Source of the DNA: Virgibacillus_P tibetensis
GTDB taxonomy: Bacteria > Bacillota > Bacilli > Bacillales > Amphibacillaceae
Reading direction: 5' to 3'
Assembly: GCF_036026595.1 (NCBI RefSeq)
Contig: NZ_JARZFX010000002.1
Span: 186,001-250,000, forward strand
Length of the DNA: 64,000 nt
The number at the start of each line of letters is the position of its first letter. The stretch's first letter is position 1. Below the pieces are notes generated by a model that saw nothing but the letters and a program-made list of their open reading frames with translations, searched no databases and had not been told where the DNA came from. The position numbers and the translations under genes are program-made. This document shows, piece after piece, positions 8,847 to 17,735 of this stretch.

Positions 8847-10460
8847 CTACCATGCAGCAACTGTACCGTCTGTTCTTGATTCTGTTCCACCGACCAGCAC
8901 GCCTGTTTCCGGATCCCTCCAAATAATTTGGCCCCGTCCGAAGCTGTTTGGCTCCAGGGATATCCGTATATCATGCCCTTTATTTGCAAGTTCCAAGGCA
9001 AGGTGATGTGCCAGACGATTCTCTACTTCTACTACTCTATCCTTCATCCATTGCCATCTTGGTGCATCTAAGGCAGCTTGTGGGTTCAGACCAAAATCAA
9101 TCGTATTCATTACTACTTGGACATGCCCCTGTGGCTGCATAAAGCCACCCATTACTCCAAACGGTCCTACAGGTTGATTATCTTTGGTCATAAAACCTGG
9201 AATAATCGTGTGGAATGTTCGTTTTCCACCTTCCAATGCATTGACATGGTTTGGATCCATTGAAAAATTATGCCCGCGATTTTGTAATGCTATTCCTGTA
9301 CCAGGAACCACTAATCCAGAACCGAAGCCCATATAATTACTTTGAATAAATGAAACCATATTCCCTTCGTTATCTGCTGTTGCCAGATAAACCGTACCAC
9401 TACTTGAAGGTTCCCCAGCTTCTGGCTGAATTGCCTCGTCTGTAATCAGCTTTCTGCGTGTGTCCGCATATGCTTCACTTAGAATTTCTTCTGTTGTGTA
9501 TCTCATATGGTTATCTTCTGTTACATGTTTCTGGCCATCAGTAAATGCTAGTTTAATAGCTTCAATTTGTTTATGGTATGTTTCCACTGATTCTTTATCT
9601 GTGAATTCAAACCCTTTTAAAATGTTTAAAGCTTGTAATGCAACGATCCCCTGCCCATTTGGAGGAATCTCCCAGACATCGTATCCCCGGTAATTCACGT
9701 TAATTGGTTCAACCCAATCTGCCTTAAAATCTGCCAAATCCTCAGCTGTTAAAAATCCACCATTTTCTTTTGAAAAAGTTGCGATTTTCTCTGCCAACTC
9801 CCCTTTATAGAAGGATTCAGCCTTCGTATCAGCTATCGAACGTAATGTTTCTGCATGATCCGGAGATGACCAGATTTCTCCGGCTTTTGGTGCACGACCG
9901 TTAGGTGCAAATGTTTGGAACCAATTTTTAAATACATCATCTGTTAAACTCTTTTTATAAGTGCTATATCCCTTGTTCCAGAACTTGCTCAGTGTGGGGG
10001 ATACTGGGAAACCTTCTGACGCGTACGTAATTGCTGGCTGTAGTACTTCTGTTAAAGGAAGCTTCCCAAACTTTTCTGATAGCTCAGCCCAAGCCCCTGG
10101 TGCTCCTGGAACAGTTACTGGCATCCAGCCGTATTTTGGAATCTCTTCATACCCGGCTTCCTTAACAGCATCTATTGAAATGTTCTTTGGAGATCTCCCG
10201 CTTGCATTTAAGCCATGCAATTCTCCTTTTGTCCATACCAACGCAAATGCATCCCCACCAATACCATTAGAAGTTGGTTCAACAACTGTGAGACAAGCAG
10301 CTGTTGCAATAGCTGCATCAATTGCATTGCCTCCTTTTTTCAGGATCTCTAACCCTGCCTGTGAGGCAAGTGGTTGTGATGTTGCCACCATTCCATTCTT
10401 AGCATATGTAGCATTTCGTGTAACTGGATATGGGTAGGATTGATTCGTAAGTGATTTCAT
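8847..10460 (-). CDS. ywrD: Gamma-glutamyltransferase family protein
   Basis: A 537-residue Ntn-hydrolase of the gamma-glutamyltranspeptidase family, closest in length and context to B. subtilis YwrD. The large-subunit part begins with ATSQPLASQAGLEILKKGGN and has EPTSNGIGGDAF. The autoprocessing site lies at SSGTVYLATADNEGNMVS, where the Thr becomes the N-terminal nucleophile of the small subunit, followed by NRGHNFS and MGGFMQPQGHVQ. No signal peptide is visible, so unlike classical Ggt this is probably cytosolic. Glutathione, gamma-glutamyl or cephalosporin-type amides are possible substrates. AAGGGAG precedes the ATG. Confidence 0.85.
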   Translation of the reverse strand: MKSLTNQSYPYPVTRNATYAKNGMVATSQPLASQAGLEILKKGGNAIDAAIATAACLTVVEPTSNGIGGDAFALVWTKGELHGLNASGRSPKNISIDAVKEAGYEEIPKYGWMPVTVPGAPGAWAELSEKFGKLPLTEVLQPAITYASEGFPVSPTLSKFWNKGYSTYKKSLTDDVFKNWFQTFAPNGRAPKAGEIWSSPDHAETLRSIADTKAESFYKGELAEKIATFSKENGGFLTAEDLADFKADWVEPINVNYRGYDVWEIPPNGQGIVALQALNILKGFEFTDKESVETYHKQIEAIKLAFTDGQKHVTEDNHMRYTTEEILSEAYADTRRKLITDEAIQPEAGEPSSSGTVYLATADNEGNMVSFIQSNYMGFGSGLVVPGTGIALQNRGHNFSMDPNHVNALEGGKRTFHTIIPGFMTKDNQPVGPFGVMGGFMQPQGHVQVVMNTIDFGLNPQAALDAPRWQWMKDRVVEVENRLAHHLALELANKGHDIRISLEPNSFGRGQIIWRDPETGVLVGGTESRTDGTVAAW

Positions 10461-10651
10461 TGTATACGCTCCCTTAACAGTAATAACTATTTTTCTGAAT
10501 TATATAATATAGTACGAAATAAATGTACATTTGTCAATACAATAATAAGGTGATAAAATAAGATTACTTACATTAGTGCAACTTTACTCAATTATTTCTT
10601 ACCAAATGTTTATTTAGCCCTAAAAATTAACTACGTATAGGAGACAATACT

Positions 10652-11101
10652 ATGAAACATGATGAAATAGATAGAAAGTTATTAGAAGAATTAGCTGAAG
10701 ATGGCAGATTATCATATGTAGAACTTGCGGAGAAGGTCGGCCTTTCCCGTGTAGCCGTTAAGGATCGTATTAAAAATATGCAAGATAAAGGTGTCATTGA
10801 AAAGTTCACTGTTGTTATTAATTCGGAGAAATTTGGTAAGAAAGTGTCTGCTTTCTTTGAAGTAGATGTGGAACCGAAACAACTGCAGGAAGTAGCACAG
10901 AATCTTGCAGACAACCCCAGTGTTGCAAGTATTTATCAAATGACAGGACCAAGTACATTGCACATGCACGTCCTTGTAGAAGATTTCCAAATGCTGGAGA
11001 CATTTATTAACAATGAACTCTACTCCGTAGAGGGGATTACGAGAGTAGAAAGCTCTGTGATTTTAAAACGTTTTAAAAGTCGGACCGGGTACAAACTATA
11101 A
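10652..11101 (+). CDS. ywrC: Lrp/AsnC family transcriptional regulator
   Basis: A 149-residue regulator. The N-terminal winged HTH is typical of AsnC proteins (DEIDRKLLEELAEDGRLSYV ... LAEKVGLSRVAVKDRI), and a C-terminal RAM/ligand-binding domain follows (residues about 65-145). It is divergent from ywrD and shares a 190-bp intergenic region with it, the usual arrangement for a local regulator. The gene order ywrA-ywrB-ywrD with divergent ywrC corresponds to the B. subtilis ywr cluster. GGAGA lies 9 bases before the ATG. Its effector is probably an amino acid, but this is not visible in the sequence. Confidence 0.88.
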   Translation: MKHDEIDRKLLEELAEDGRLSYVELAEKVGLSRVAVKDRIKNMQDKGVIEKFTVVINSEKFGKKVSAFFEVDVEPKQLQEVAQNLADNPSVASIYQMTGPSTLHMHVLVEDFQMLETFINNELYSVEGITRVESSVILKRFKSRTGYKL

Positions 11102-11190
11102 CATTTTTTTTCTGCCAATTAATTTCCTTATTATTGGAATTTTCTGTGATATAATAATTCTATATACTTTAAGGAAAGAGGTTGACTGTT

Positions 11191-12462
11191 ATGTTCTGTC
11201 CTAATTGTGGAAATGAGCGTAATGAAAAAAGTAGATATTGCCAGCATTGTGGAAATAAGCAAAAACAACACTTTAGTATAGTCATGATTTTATTTATGTC
11301 TTTATTAGTTTCCGCCAGCATAGTAGGTGCTGTTTATTTAGCTACAACGAATACTGGAAATAAAGAATCACCAGTTGCTTCTGATAATGCAACAATTGAA
11401 AAAACACAACTCACATCCAAACAACCCATTGAAGTTCCAATTATGGAAAAGAAGGACTTGAAAGAAGATAAAAATCGAGAGTTAACAGACATTATTGCAG
11501 CAGCACAAGAAACGGTCTATACGGTTATTACCAATTACAATCAGGGATCGGGCTTCCTATATAATAATAATGGAGCAGTCGTTACCAATGCCCATGTCGT
11601 TGAAGGGGAAACAAGTGTATTTATAAAAACAGTGAACGGACAGGATCTTCCAGGAACAGTAATTGGTTATTCTAATGAAACAGATGTTGCAGTAATCCTC
11701 GTCCCCGATCTAGTTGGACGTGAACCTTTTTCATTGGAAAAAGCCTCACCAGTTAAAATTGGTGAAGAAATTATTGCCTTGGGTAGTCCACTTGGGTTAG
11801 AGAACACGGCAACAATGGGTTACGTAACAGGACAGGACCGCAGTTTCTTTATTGGTTCGTTTACGTATGAAAATTTATATCAAATCTCTGCCCCTATTTC
11901 ACCAGGAAGTAGCGGAGGACCCTTAATCGCAAAAGCAAGTGAAAAAATTATTGCAATTAATTCTGCAGAAAGTCAGGGGGATTCATCGATAGGTTTTAGC
12001 ATCCCATTATTTCAAATAGCAGAATTAATTCAATCCTGGATTGATCAACCGATGTCAGAAGAAGCTATTTTAGCTCAATTTTATGATGCCAATGACGAAT
12101 ATTACTACGATGATTTATGGAGCTATTACGAGGATGGCTATTTTGATGGTGGCGATTATTCTGAAGAGAACGCTTATTATGATTACTGGGAGTACTATTG
12201 GGAAGATGAGTCTTATTACAACGATTACTATGATGAAGGCTACGAAGAGGATTATGGTTATGCGGAAGACGAGTATTATGATGATGAAGGATGGTATGAA
12301 GAAGACGAGTATTATGACAATGAGGAATGGTATGACGAAGATGAAGACTGGTATTATGATGAACTAACTGAAACATGGTACTACTATAATGTCTATGAAG
12401 GTACTTGGTATTACTATGATGAAGTGGAGGACTTATACTATGAAGTGGATGAGAGCTTCTAA
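11191..12462 (+). CDS. Zinc-ribbon, membrane-anchored HtrA-like serine protease with Tyr/Asp/Glu-rich tail
   Basis: A 423-residue protein with four parts. A zinc ribbon (Cys3, Cys6, Cys17, Cys20) comes first. One membrane helix (about 29-51) and a polar linker follow. The trypsin-like domain of DegP/HtrA type has His135 (VVTNAHVVEG), Asp165 (NETDVAVI) and Ser241 (SPGSSGGPL). The last 127 residues (297-423) are extremely biased: by hand count about 37 Tyr, 51 Asp/Glu and 8 Trp, with no Lys, Arg or Cys. There is no PDZ domain, where HtrA proteins usually have one. Topology suggests the ribbon is inside and the protease and tail outside. The ATG at 11191 follows AAGGAAAGAGG; the TTG at 11184 and earlier starts lie within that signal. 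Confidence 0.8.
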   Translation: MFCPNCGNERNEKSRYCQHCGNKQKQHFSIVMILFMSLLVSASIVGAVYLATTNTGNKESPVASDNATIEKTQLTSKQPIEVPIMEKKDLKEDKNRELTDIIAAAQETVYTVITNYNQGSGFLYNNNGAVVTNAHVVEGETSVFIKTVNGQDLPGTVIGYSNETDVAVILVPDLVGREPFSLEKASPVKIGEEIIALGSPLGLENTATMGYVTGQDRSFFIGSFTYENLYQISAPISPGSSGGPLIAKASEKIIAINSAESQGDSSIGFSIPLFQIAELIQSWIDQPMSEEAILAQFYDANDEYYYDDLWSYYEDGYFDGGDYSEENAYYDYWEYYWEDESYYNDYYDEGYEEDYGYAEDEYYDDEGWYEEDEYYDNEEWYDEDEDWYYDELTETWYYYNVYEGTWYYYDEVEDLYYEVDESF

Positions 12463-12539
12463 TAGAATTCCCCATCACAAACAGAGTTGGTTATGCTATT
12501 ATATACTAGAGTTCGAAATTCATCCAAGAAGGTGTCGCA

Positions 12540-13169
12540 GTGAAAAACGGATTAATTATTAGTGGATTTTATATTATAGGTTTACTTTTTTTAACATTCG
12601 GAATCAGCATGATGATTTTGGCTAACCTCGGTGCTGGCCCATGGGATGCCTTATACGTTGTTATGGCTGATGAGTTGGGATTAACTGTAGGAAGCTGGGT
12701 ATTTATAGTAGGACTTTTACTCATTTTAATAAACAGCTTTTTATTGAAAAAAACACCAGATTATCTAGCATCCATAACCATTGTCCTGATTGGACTCTTT
12801 ATCGATGTGTGGCTGGAAATTATATTCCCCAATTTGGTAGTTGCCTTATTGATCCCAAGATTGATTATGCTGATTGGTGGTATTTTTTCAATTGCTGTTG
12901 GTGTTTCATTTTATCTTCAATCAGAGTTTGCCAGAAACCCGATCGACAATTTAATGATGGCATTCCATAAACTTACTGGTAGGAGCCTGGCTTTTTCAAA
13001 GACATTTCTTGAAGTAATGGTCATGGTGATTGCATTTATTTTCGGAGGGCCAATTGGATTTGGGACGATACTCGTGGCTCTAATTATTGGGCCACTAATT
13101 CAGATGGTGTATAAGCCAGTTACGAAGTTCAGATGTCGGATATGCCATGAAAATCTAGTGCAAAATTAA
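12540..13169 (+). CDS. YitT/YczE family membrane protein
   Basis: A 209-residue integral membrane protein with about five hydrophobic helices and the family signature NLGAGPWDALYVVMADELGL near residue 30, repeated in weaker form at NPIDNLMMAFHKLTGRS. Members (YczE, YyaS, YitT) are widespread in Bacillaceae; their transport function is not established. The C-terminus ends in a short cytosolic CRICHEN motif, an unusual Cys pair that might bind metal. The GTG start at 12540 is set by AAGAAGG about 8 bases upstream. Confidence 0.8.
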   Translation: MKNGLIISGFYIIGLLFLTFGISMMILANLGAGPWDALYVVMADELGLTVGSWVFIVGLLLILINSFLLKKTPDYLASITIVLIGLFIDVWLEIIFPNLVVALLIPRLIMLIGGIFSIAVGVSFYLQSEFARNPIDNLMMAFHKLTGRSLAFSKTFLEVMVMVIAFIFGGPIGFGTILVALIIGPLIQMVYKPVTKFRCRICHENLVQN

Positions 13170-13178
13170 TTTATTTCT

Positions 13179-13206
13179 GGCTTAGATAAGTTCTAAGCCT
13201 ATTTTT
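13179..13206 (+). terminator. Intrinsic terminator after the YitT-family gene
   Basis: GGCTTAGA and TCTAAGCC form an 8-bp perfect stem with a 5-base loop followed by TATTTTTA. It also separates this gene from the convergent dehydratase gene ending at 13255. Confidence 0.75.
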
Positions 13207-13254
13207 AAACTTTTCAACCCCATACCATATACTAATTTGGCATTTTTTGTTTTT

Positions 13255-14199
13255 TTACATCATATGGCCGATCTTCCCCAGGTCAACGTTTCCACCTGAG
13301 AGGACGCATACAACGTTTTTATCTCTCATATTCAACTTATCAAACATTGCCGCAGCAACTGTAACTGCACTGGATGGCTCAATCAGCTGTTTCATTCGCT
13401 CTAATACAAAAAATAATGCTTGGCTGATCTCATCTTCACTTACAAGAACGACGTTATCTATATACTTTTCTACAATTGGAAATGTCAGCGAACCAGGCTG
13501 GCTCGTTCTTAAGCCGTCCGCAATTGTATTCGTTTTCTGAATCGATGTTATCTGTCTGTTTTTTAATGATAAATACGTATCATTTGCACTGACTGGTTCA
13601 ACGCCAATTATTTTAACAGATGGCTTTATCTCTTTAACCGCTGTTAAAATACCTGAAATAAGCCCGCCCCCTCCAATAGGGACTACAACAGCCTCCACCA
13701 GCTCCAATTGCTCCAGTATTTCTAACCCAACTGTTCCTTGGCCAGCAATTACAAGCGGATCATCGTAAGGTGGTATGAAAACGCCTCCGTTCTCTTTTGC
13801 CAGGATTTCCGCGCGAGGTATACGTTCATCAGAAGTTGTGCCACATGTTTCAATTGAACCATTATAGGATCGAATTGCGCTCACCTTGCTTGCATTTGCA
13901 TCTTCAGGAACAACAATTGTAGCAGGAACACCAAGAATATTGGCAATATAAGCAACAGCTTGACCATGATTTCCTGAAGAGGCGGCAGTAACAGAGGATA
14001 CGCCTTCCGCAGCAGCGTACATTACTTTATTTGTTGCACCTCGAACTTTAAAAGCGCCCGTCTTTTGTAAATGCTCCGCCTTGAAGAACATACTGTTACC
14101 ACATAGATTAGATAGTTGGGAAGAACTTAGAATAGGTGTTTCATTTATAATAGTACTTATTCTTTCACGTGCCTGGTGAATATCCTTTATAGTAACCAC
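13255..14199 (-). CDS. Threonine/serine dehydratase (fold-type II PLP enzyme)
   Basis: A 314-residue catabolic-type threonine ammonia-lyase. PLP Lys51 is in KTGAFKVRGATNK, the substrate loop is ASSGNHGQAVAY, the phosphate loop is GGGGLISG, and SGGNVD sits near the C-terminus. The ACT regulatory domain of biosynthetic IlvA is absent, so it resembles TdcB/serine racemase-type enzymes that convert L-Thr to 2-oxobutyrate or L-Ser to pyruvate. It stands alone. The GTG start follows GAGGAG. It is a distant paralogue of the EutB-like enzyme at 51800-52783; the two differ at the loop after the Ser-Gly-Asn motif (NHGQ versus NFGM). Confidence 0.85.
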   Translation of the reverse strand: MVTIKDIHQARERISTIINETPILSSSQLSNLCGNSMFFKAEHLQKTGAFKVRGATNKVMYAAAEGVSSVTAASSGNHGQAVAYIANILGVPATIVVPEDANASKVSAIRSYNGSIETCGTTSDERIPRAEILAKENGGVFIPPYDDPLVIAGQGTVGLEILEQLELVEAVVVPIGGGGLISGILTAVKEIKPSVKIIGVEPVSANDTYLSLKNRQITSIQKTNTIADGLRTSQPGSLTFPIVEKYIDNVVLVSEDEISQALFFVLERMKQLIEPSSAVTVAAAMFDKLNMRDKNVVCVLSGGNVDLGKIGHMM

Positions 14200-14301
14200 T
14201 CTACCAACTCCTCGCTACTTGAGATTCGCTTGCCATTACTGATTATTTCCCAATAAATATACCTGTAAATCCAGTTAATTAAATTTTAACACAATTTGAA
14301 A

Positions 14302-14334
14302 AATACGCCATTCCTGAGTTAGGAATGACGTATT
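14302..14334 (-). terminator. Intrinsic terminator overlapping the end of the queuosine transporter gene
   Basis: A 14-bp stem (AATACGTCATTCCT / AGGAATGGCGTATT on the minus strand, one wobble) overlaps the last codons of the transporter gene and is followed by a T run. Confidence 0.75.
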
Positions 14335-14957
14335 GCAGCAGCTTCATCTTGAACATGGGCTGATTTTCTTGCCACTTTAACAAGTAAATAAACGATTGGG
14401 GTATCAATTAGTGCAATCATCAGTTTGAACACATATTGGGTAGCGATCATGCCAATTAACACGTTCGTTGGAACAATTCCCCAGAAAGCAACCGTTATAA
14501 ATAGTGTGGTATCAACAAGCTGACTCGTCATGGTTGATGCATTATTACGTAGCCAGAGTTTCTTCTCTCCATGTTTCATTTTTAACCGGTGGAAAAGACT
14601 CACATCTAAATGCTGGCTGGCAACGTAAGACAATAAACTTGCGATCATTACCCGAAAGCTTCCACCAAGAATTGTCTCGAATTCAGCTTGCAGTCCAAAT
14701 ACAGGTGCAGCTGGAAGTTCAATTGCTATAAAAACAAAGAACAACACAATTATCTGAGTGAAAAATCCTGCTTGAACTGTTTTCTTTGCTGCTTCTTTAC
14801 CATAAACTTCACCGATCACATCGGTAATCAGAAACGTTACCACATAAACGATAACTGCTGCCGGTAAGATAAATTCACCAATGCTGAATAATTTAACCCC
14901 TAGAATATTGGATATAATTAATAGACCTACAAACAATGCATTTAAATATATAAACAT
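14319..14957 (-). CDS. yhhQ: Queuosine precursor transporter (YhhQ/DUF165 family)
   Basis: A 212-residue membrane protein with about six helices and the family landmarks FLITDVIGEVYGKEAAKKTV near residue 43 and NNASTMTSQLVDTTLFITVA near residue 140. YhhQ-family proteins import queuine precursors such as preQ0 and preQ1. It lies 64 bases downstream of queF in the same orientation and under the same preQ1 riboswitch, which supports the substrate assignment strongly. AGGGAGAGG precedes the ATG. Confidence 0.88.
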   Translation of the reverse strand: MFIYLNALFVGLLIISNILGVKLFSIGEFILPAAVIVYVVTFLITDVIGEVYGKEAAKKTVQAGFFTQIIVLFFVFIAIELPAAPVFGLQAEFETILGGSFRVMIASLLSYVASQHLDVSLFHRLKMKHGEKKLWLRNNASTMTSQLVDTTLFITVAFWGIVPTNVLIGMIATQYVFKLMIALIDTPIVYLLVKVARKSAHVQDEAAAIRHS

Positions 14958-15021
14958 AAGATCCTCTCCCTATTCAGAAGATCCAGCTGACCCTTTTCTA
15001 TAAAACTCATATCCTCAGTAT

Positions 15022-15510
15022 TCAGCGATTATCAATTTTCTCTGGATATAGATCATGATTCATCATGCGATGGTCAGCCATTTGTTCAAACTTGGTCCCC
15101 GGCTTTCCATAATTACAAAACGGATCGATGGAAATGCCACCACGCGGCGTGAATTTCCCCCATACTTCAATATAGCGAGGGTCCATTAATTTGATCAGAT
15201 CATTCATGATTATATTCATACTATCTTCATGAAAACCCCCATGGTTTCTAAAACTGAATAAATACAGTTTCAAAGCTTTACTTTCTACCATCTTTTTATC
15301 CGGAATGTAGCTTATATAGATAGTTGCAAAATCCGGTTGGCCAGTCATAGGACATAAGGTGGTAAATTCCGGACAGTTGAATTTCACGAAGTAATCTCTG
15401 TTTGGATGGTTATTTTCAAAAACCTCCAAAATCTCGGGGTTATAATTAAATTCGTAGGTTGTCCCCTGATTACCCAATAACGTTAATTCGGACAAATCCT
15501 GTTCCTTCAT
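15022..15510 (-). CDS. queF: NADPH-dependent 7-cyano-7-deazaguanine reductase QueF
   Basis: A 162-residue unimodular QueF of the B. subtilis type. It reduces the nitrile of preQ0 to the primary amine of preQ1 in queuosine biosynthesis. The catalytic Cys lies in FTTLCPMTGQPDF, the substrate Glu/His in FRNHGGFHEDS, and the C-terminal GGISIDPFCNYG is conserved. The leader carries a preQ1-I riboswitch with its own terminator. The queCDE genes are not nearby. AGAGGAGG precedes the ATG. Confidence 0.95.
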   Translation of the reverse strand: MKEQDLSELTLLGNQGTTYEFNYNPEILEVFENNHPNRDYFVKFNCPEFTTLCPMTGQPDFATIYISYIPDKKMVESKALKLYLFSFRNHGGFHEDSMNIIMNDLIKLMDPRYIEVWGKFTPRGGISIDPFCNYGKPGTKFEQMADHRMMNHDLYPEKIDNR

Positions 15511-15580
15511 ATAGATAACCTCCTCTATTTAATTTAAACGAGTAAAAATCGTTACTGTTTCTTACATATCATGCTAAAAA

Positions 15581-15604
15581 GCCATGTACCTAAAGGCACA
15601 TGGC
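15581..15604 (-). terminator. Riboswitch expression-platform terminator
   Basis: Read on the minus strand, GCCATGTGCC TTTA GGTACATGGC forms a 10-bp stem (one G-U) followed directly by TTTTT (15576-15580). It stands between the preQ1 aptamer and queF, at the place where ligand-bound aptamer would promote termination. Confidence 0.85.
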
Positions 15605-15623
15605 ATGATAATCGCATCATCTG

Positions 15624-15662
15624 TCCTTAGTTTTTTATAGAGGGTGAAGCTAAGAACCTCTT
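15624..15662 (-). promoter_or_regulatory. preQ1-I riboswitch aptamer
   Basis: The minus strand reads AGAGGTTCTTAGCTTCACCC, then TCTATAAAAAACTAAG. This is the class I preQ1 aptamer: the AGAGG/CCTCT stem P1 (AGAGG pairing with CCTCT), the loop carrying the ligand-binding C, and the A-rich tail that forms the H-type pseudoknot. It sits about 110 bases upstream of queF and is followed by an intrinsic terminator, so high preQ1 should switch off queF and yhhQ. Confidence 0.9.
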
Positions 15663-15731
15663 CTATTTAGCACTTGTACATTATATAAACGAAAGGAGGA
15701 ACTGTCAATACCAAGCACCGTCTGTACTCTA

Positions 15732-17558
15732 TCAAAATGGATATAAAAGTGGAATAACAGCAATCAGTACAACAGTCAGTACAAGCTGCAGAGGCACACC
15801 AACCTTGACAAAGTCCTTAAATGTGTATCCCCCGGCATTCATCACAAGTGCATTTGTTGGTGAAGCAACAGGTGTAGCAAAAGCCATACTGGCAGAAATT
15901 GCGACTGCAACAACAAATGGATACGGACTGACACCTAGGTTAATAGCAGTTGTAATTGCAATCGGTGCGAAAATGACAGCGGTAGCTGTATTGCTGATAA
16001 ATTGACTTAATACCATGGTTAAAACATAGAACCCTGCCAGTACAGCATGTGGACCATAGTCACCTAATATACCAAGAAGCAGGTCACTCATGAAAGTAAC
16101 CCCGCCAGTCTTTTCCAAGGCTGTAGCCATTGGGAGCATTGCGGCGATGAGGACAACCGATTCCCAGTTTATTTTATGGTAAGCATCCCCTGTTGAGCGC
16201 ACACACCCTGTTATAATCATAAGAAAGGCAGACAAGAGAACCGCAAGCACTGGATCGACAAGTTCTAGTGTCATCAGTAAAAGCATAAATAACATAATAC
16301 CACCTGCTATTGGTGCTTTCCCTTGTGCGGCAGCTGAAGTTGCTTTATCTGAAACTCTACCAACAACGACTACATCAGCGGATTTCTCTGCTAGCAATTC
16401 GATTTTCTCCCACTCTCCATAAATGATCAGTGCGTCTCCAAGGCGGAGTTTCTCTTTAGAAGCATTAGTTTGTATGTACTCTCCATTTCGACTGATTGCC
16501 AGTACGCTGCATCTGTATTTTTCCCGAAATTGAAGTTCGCGGATGGTCTTATTTTTAAAACTTGATTGTGGAGCAATTAATACTTCTGTCAAGCCATACT
16601 GTTTAGCAAGAAAGTGTCTTTTAGCTTCTGATTCATTAGTGAGATCGGTAAGGTCAAACTCGGTAAACAAAGGTGCAGCATCGCCAAATAAAAGCACTTT
16701 ATCCCCTTGTTCAAAAACGGTGTCGGTCTTTGGAGTAATCCGTACATGTTTAAATAATGGAATCAGTTCGTTTTCTTTTCTTTCTATAGAAATTACTGTT
16801 ATTCCATACTTAGTTGTTAACTCGAGAGTGGATAATTTCTTTCCAATGATTTGAGATGTTTCGGGAATTTCAATTAAATGTAAAGAATGATATATTTTAT
16901 AAAATCCTGCCAGCTCATTCGCTGAAAAGGAAGTACTCTTACCTGTATTCATAGCCTTGTTATCAGGAAGCAGCTTCTTTCCAACCGTTACCATAAAGAG
17001 AATCCCTACCGCAAAGGCTACTAATCCAATCGGTGTGTACTGGAAGAAATGCATGGGCTGAAACCCATTCTCAGCCAGCGTATTACTGGAAACTAAATTC
17101 GGAGGGGTACCAATCAAGGTAAGGACACCTCCTAAACTACTTGCGAATGCGAGAGGGATAAGAAACTTGGCGGGACTTACATTTAAGTTCAGTGCCATGC
17201 TGATCACAACAGGAAGTAAAACCGCTACTGTCCCTGTATTACTCATAAATGCACTGAAAACTCCCACAGTGATCATAATAATAATAAATAATTTCTTTTC
17301 ATTGTTGTTTCCCAATTTTAATAACTGATTTCCAATATGTATAGCAAGGCCAGTATTAAAAATACCTGCACCAACAACAAATAAACCTGCAATCATAATG
17401 ACAACTGAATTGGAGAATCCAGCCAGTGCTTCTACTGGTGTAATTATCCCCGTTAAAGCAAGAAGCAATAAAGAACCCAAAGCAACTAAATCCGCCCTGT
17501 ATTTACCATGTATAAAAAAGATGGTTGAAACTATCAATATGATAAATGTACCAATCAT
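15732..17558 (-). CDS. SLC13/DASS family permease with two TrkA-C (RCK_C) domains
   Basis: A 608-residue ion-coupled anion transporter. Membrane helices at both ends carry the DASS pseudo-repeat motifs (SNTGTVAVLLPV and LIGTPPNLVSSN in the first half; ISNTATAVIFAP and ASPTNALVMNAGGY in the second). The central soluble part (about residues 200-390) holds two TrkA-C-like domains (HLIEIPETSQIIGKKLSTLE; TEVLIAPQSSFKNKTIRELQ). This architecture occurs in putative sulfate, dicarboxylate or citrate carriers; the substrate is not assignable here. I chose the ATG at 17558, 7 bases after GGAGG; longer forms begin inside that signal's upstream region. Confidence 0.82.
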   Translation of the reverse strand: MIGTFIILIVSTIFFIHGKYRADLVALGSLLLLALTGIITPVEALAGFSNSVVIMIAGLFVVGAGIFNTGLAIHIGNQLLKLGNNNEKKLFIIIMITVGVFSAFMSNTGTVAVLLPVVISMALNLNVSPAKFLIPLAFASSLGGVLTLIGTPPNLVSSNTLAENGFQPMHFFQYTPIGLVAFAVGILFMVTVGKKLLPDNKAMNTGKSTSFSANELAGFYKIYHSLHLIEIPETSQIIGKKLSTLELTTKYGITVISIERKENELIPLFKHVRITPKTDTVFEQGDKVLLFGDAAPLFTEFDLTDLTNESEAKRHFLAKQYGLTEVLIAPQSSFKNKTIRELQFREKYRCSVLAISRNGEYIQTNASKEKLRLGDALIIYGEWEKIELLAEKSADVVVVGRVSDKATSAAAQGKAPIAGGIMLFMLLLMTLELVDPVLAVLLSAFLMIITGCVRSTGDAYHKINWESVVLIAAMLPMATALEKTGGVTFMSDLLLGILGDYGPHAVLAGFYVLTMVLSQFISNTATAVIFAPIAITTAINLGVSPYPFVVAVAISASMAFATPVASPTNALVMNAGGYTFKDFVKVGVPLQLVLTVVLIAVIPLLYPF

Positions 17559-17735
17559 ACCCATTCCTCCAGATTTAATTTCCACACTTTGTACTATCAT
17601 AACAAAACCAGCCTTGTATGTAATAGTCAAATAGATTGATAGCCTTGTTAAACCATACCGTTTTCAAATCTAACATTGACAGGTCCTTTTTAACTATATA
17701 CATTTAGAATAGTAAAACTATTCAGGAGGTTTTTT

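Noticed and set aside
9961..10437. 158-codon plus-strand ORF
   Set aside because: Antisense to the gamma-glutamyltransferase gene; no start signal and no recognisable protein.
10485..10502. CodY-like box in the ywrD-ywrC intergenic region
   Set aside because: About four mismatches to the 15-base consensus; expected by chance in AT-rich DNA.
12065..12478. 137-codon minus-strand ORF rich in His, Asn and Ser
   Set aside because: It is antisense to the TAT/GAT/GAA-rich protease tail; low-complexity codons on one strand create an open frame on the other. No ribosome binding site.
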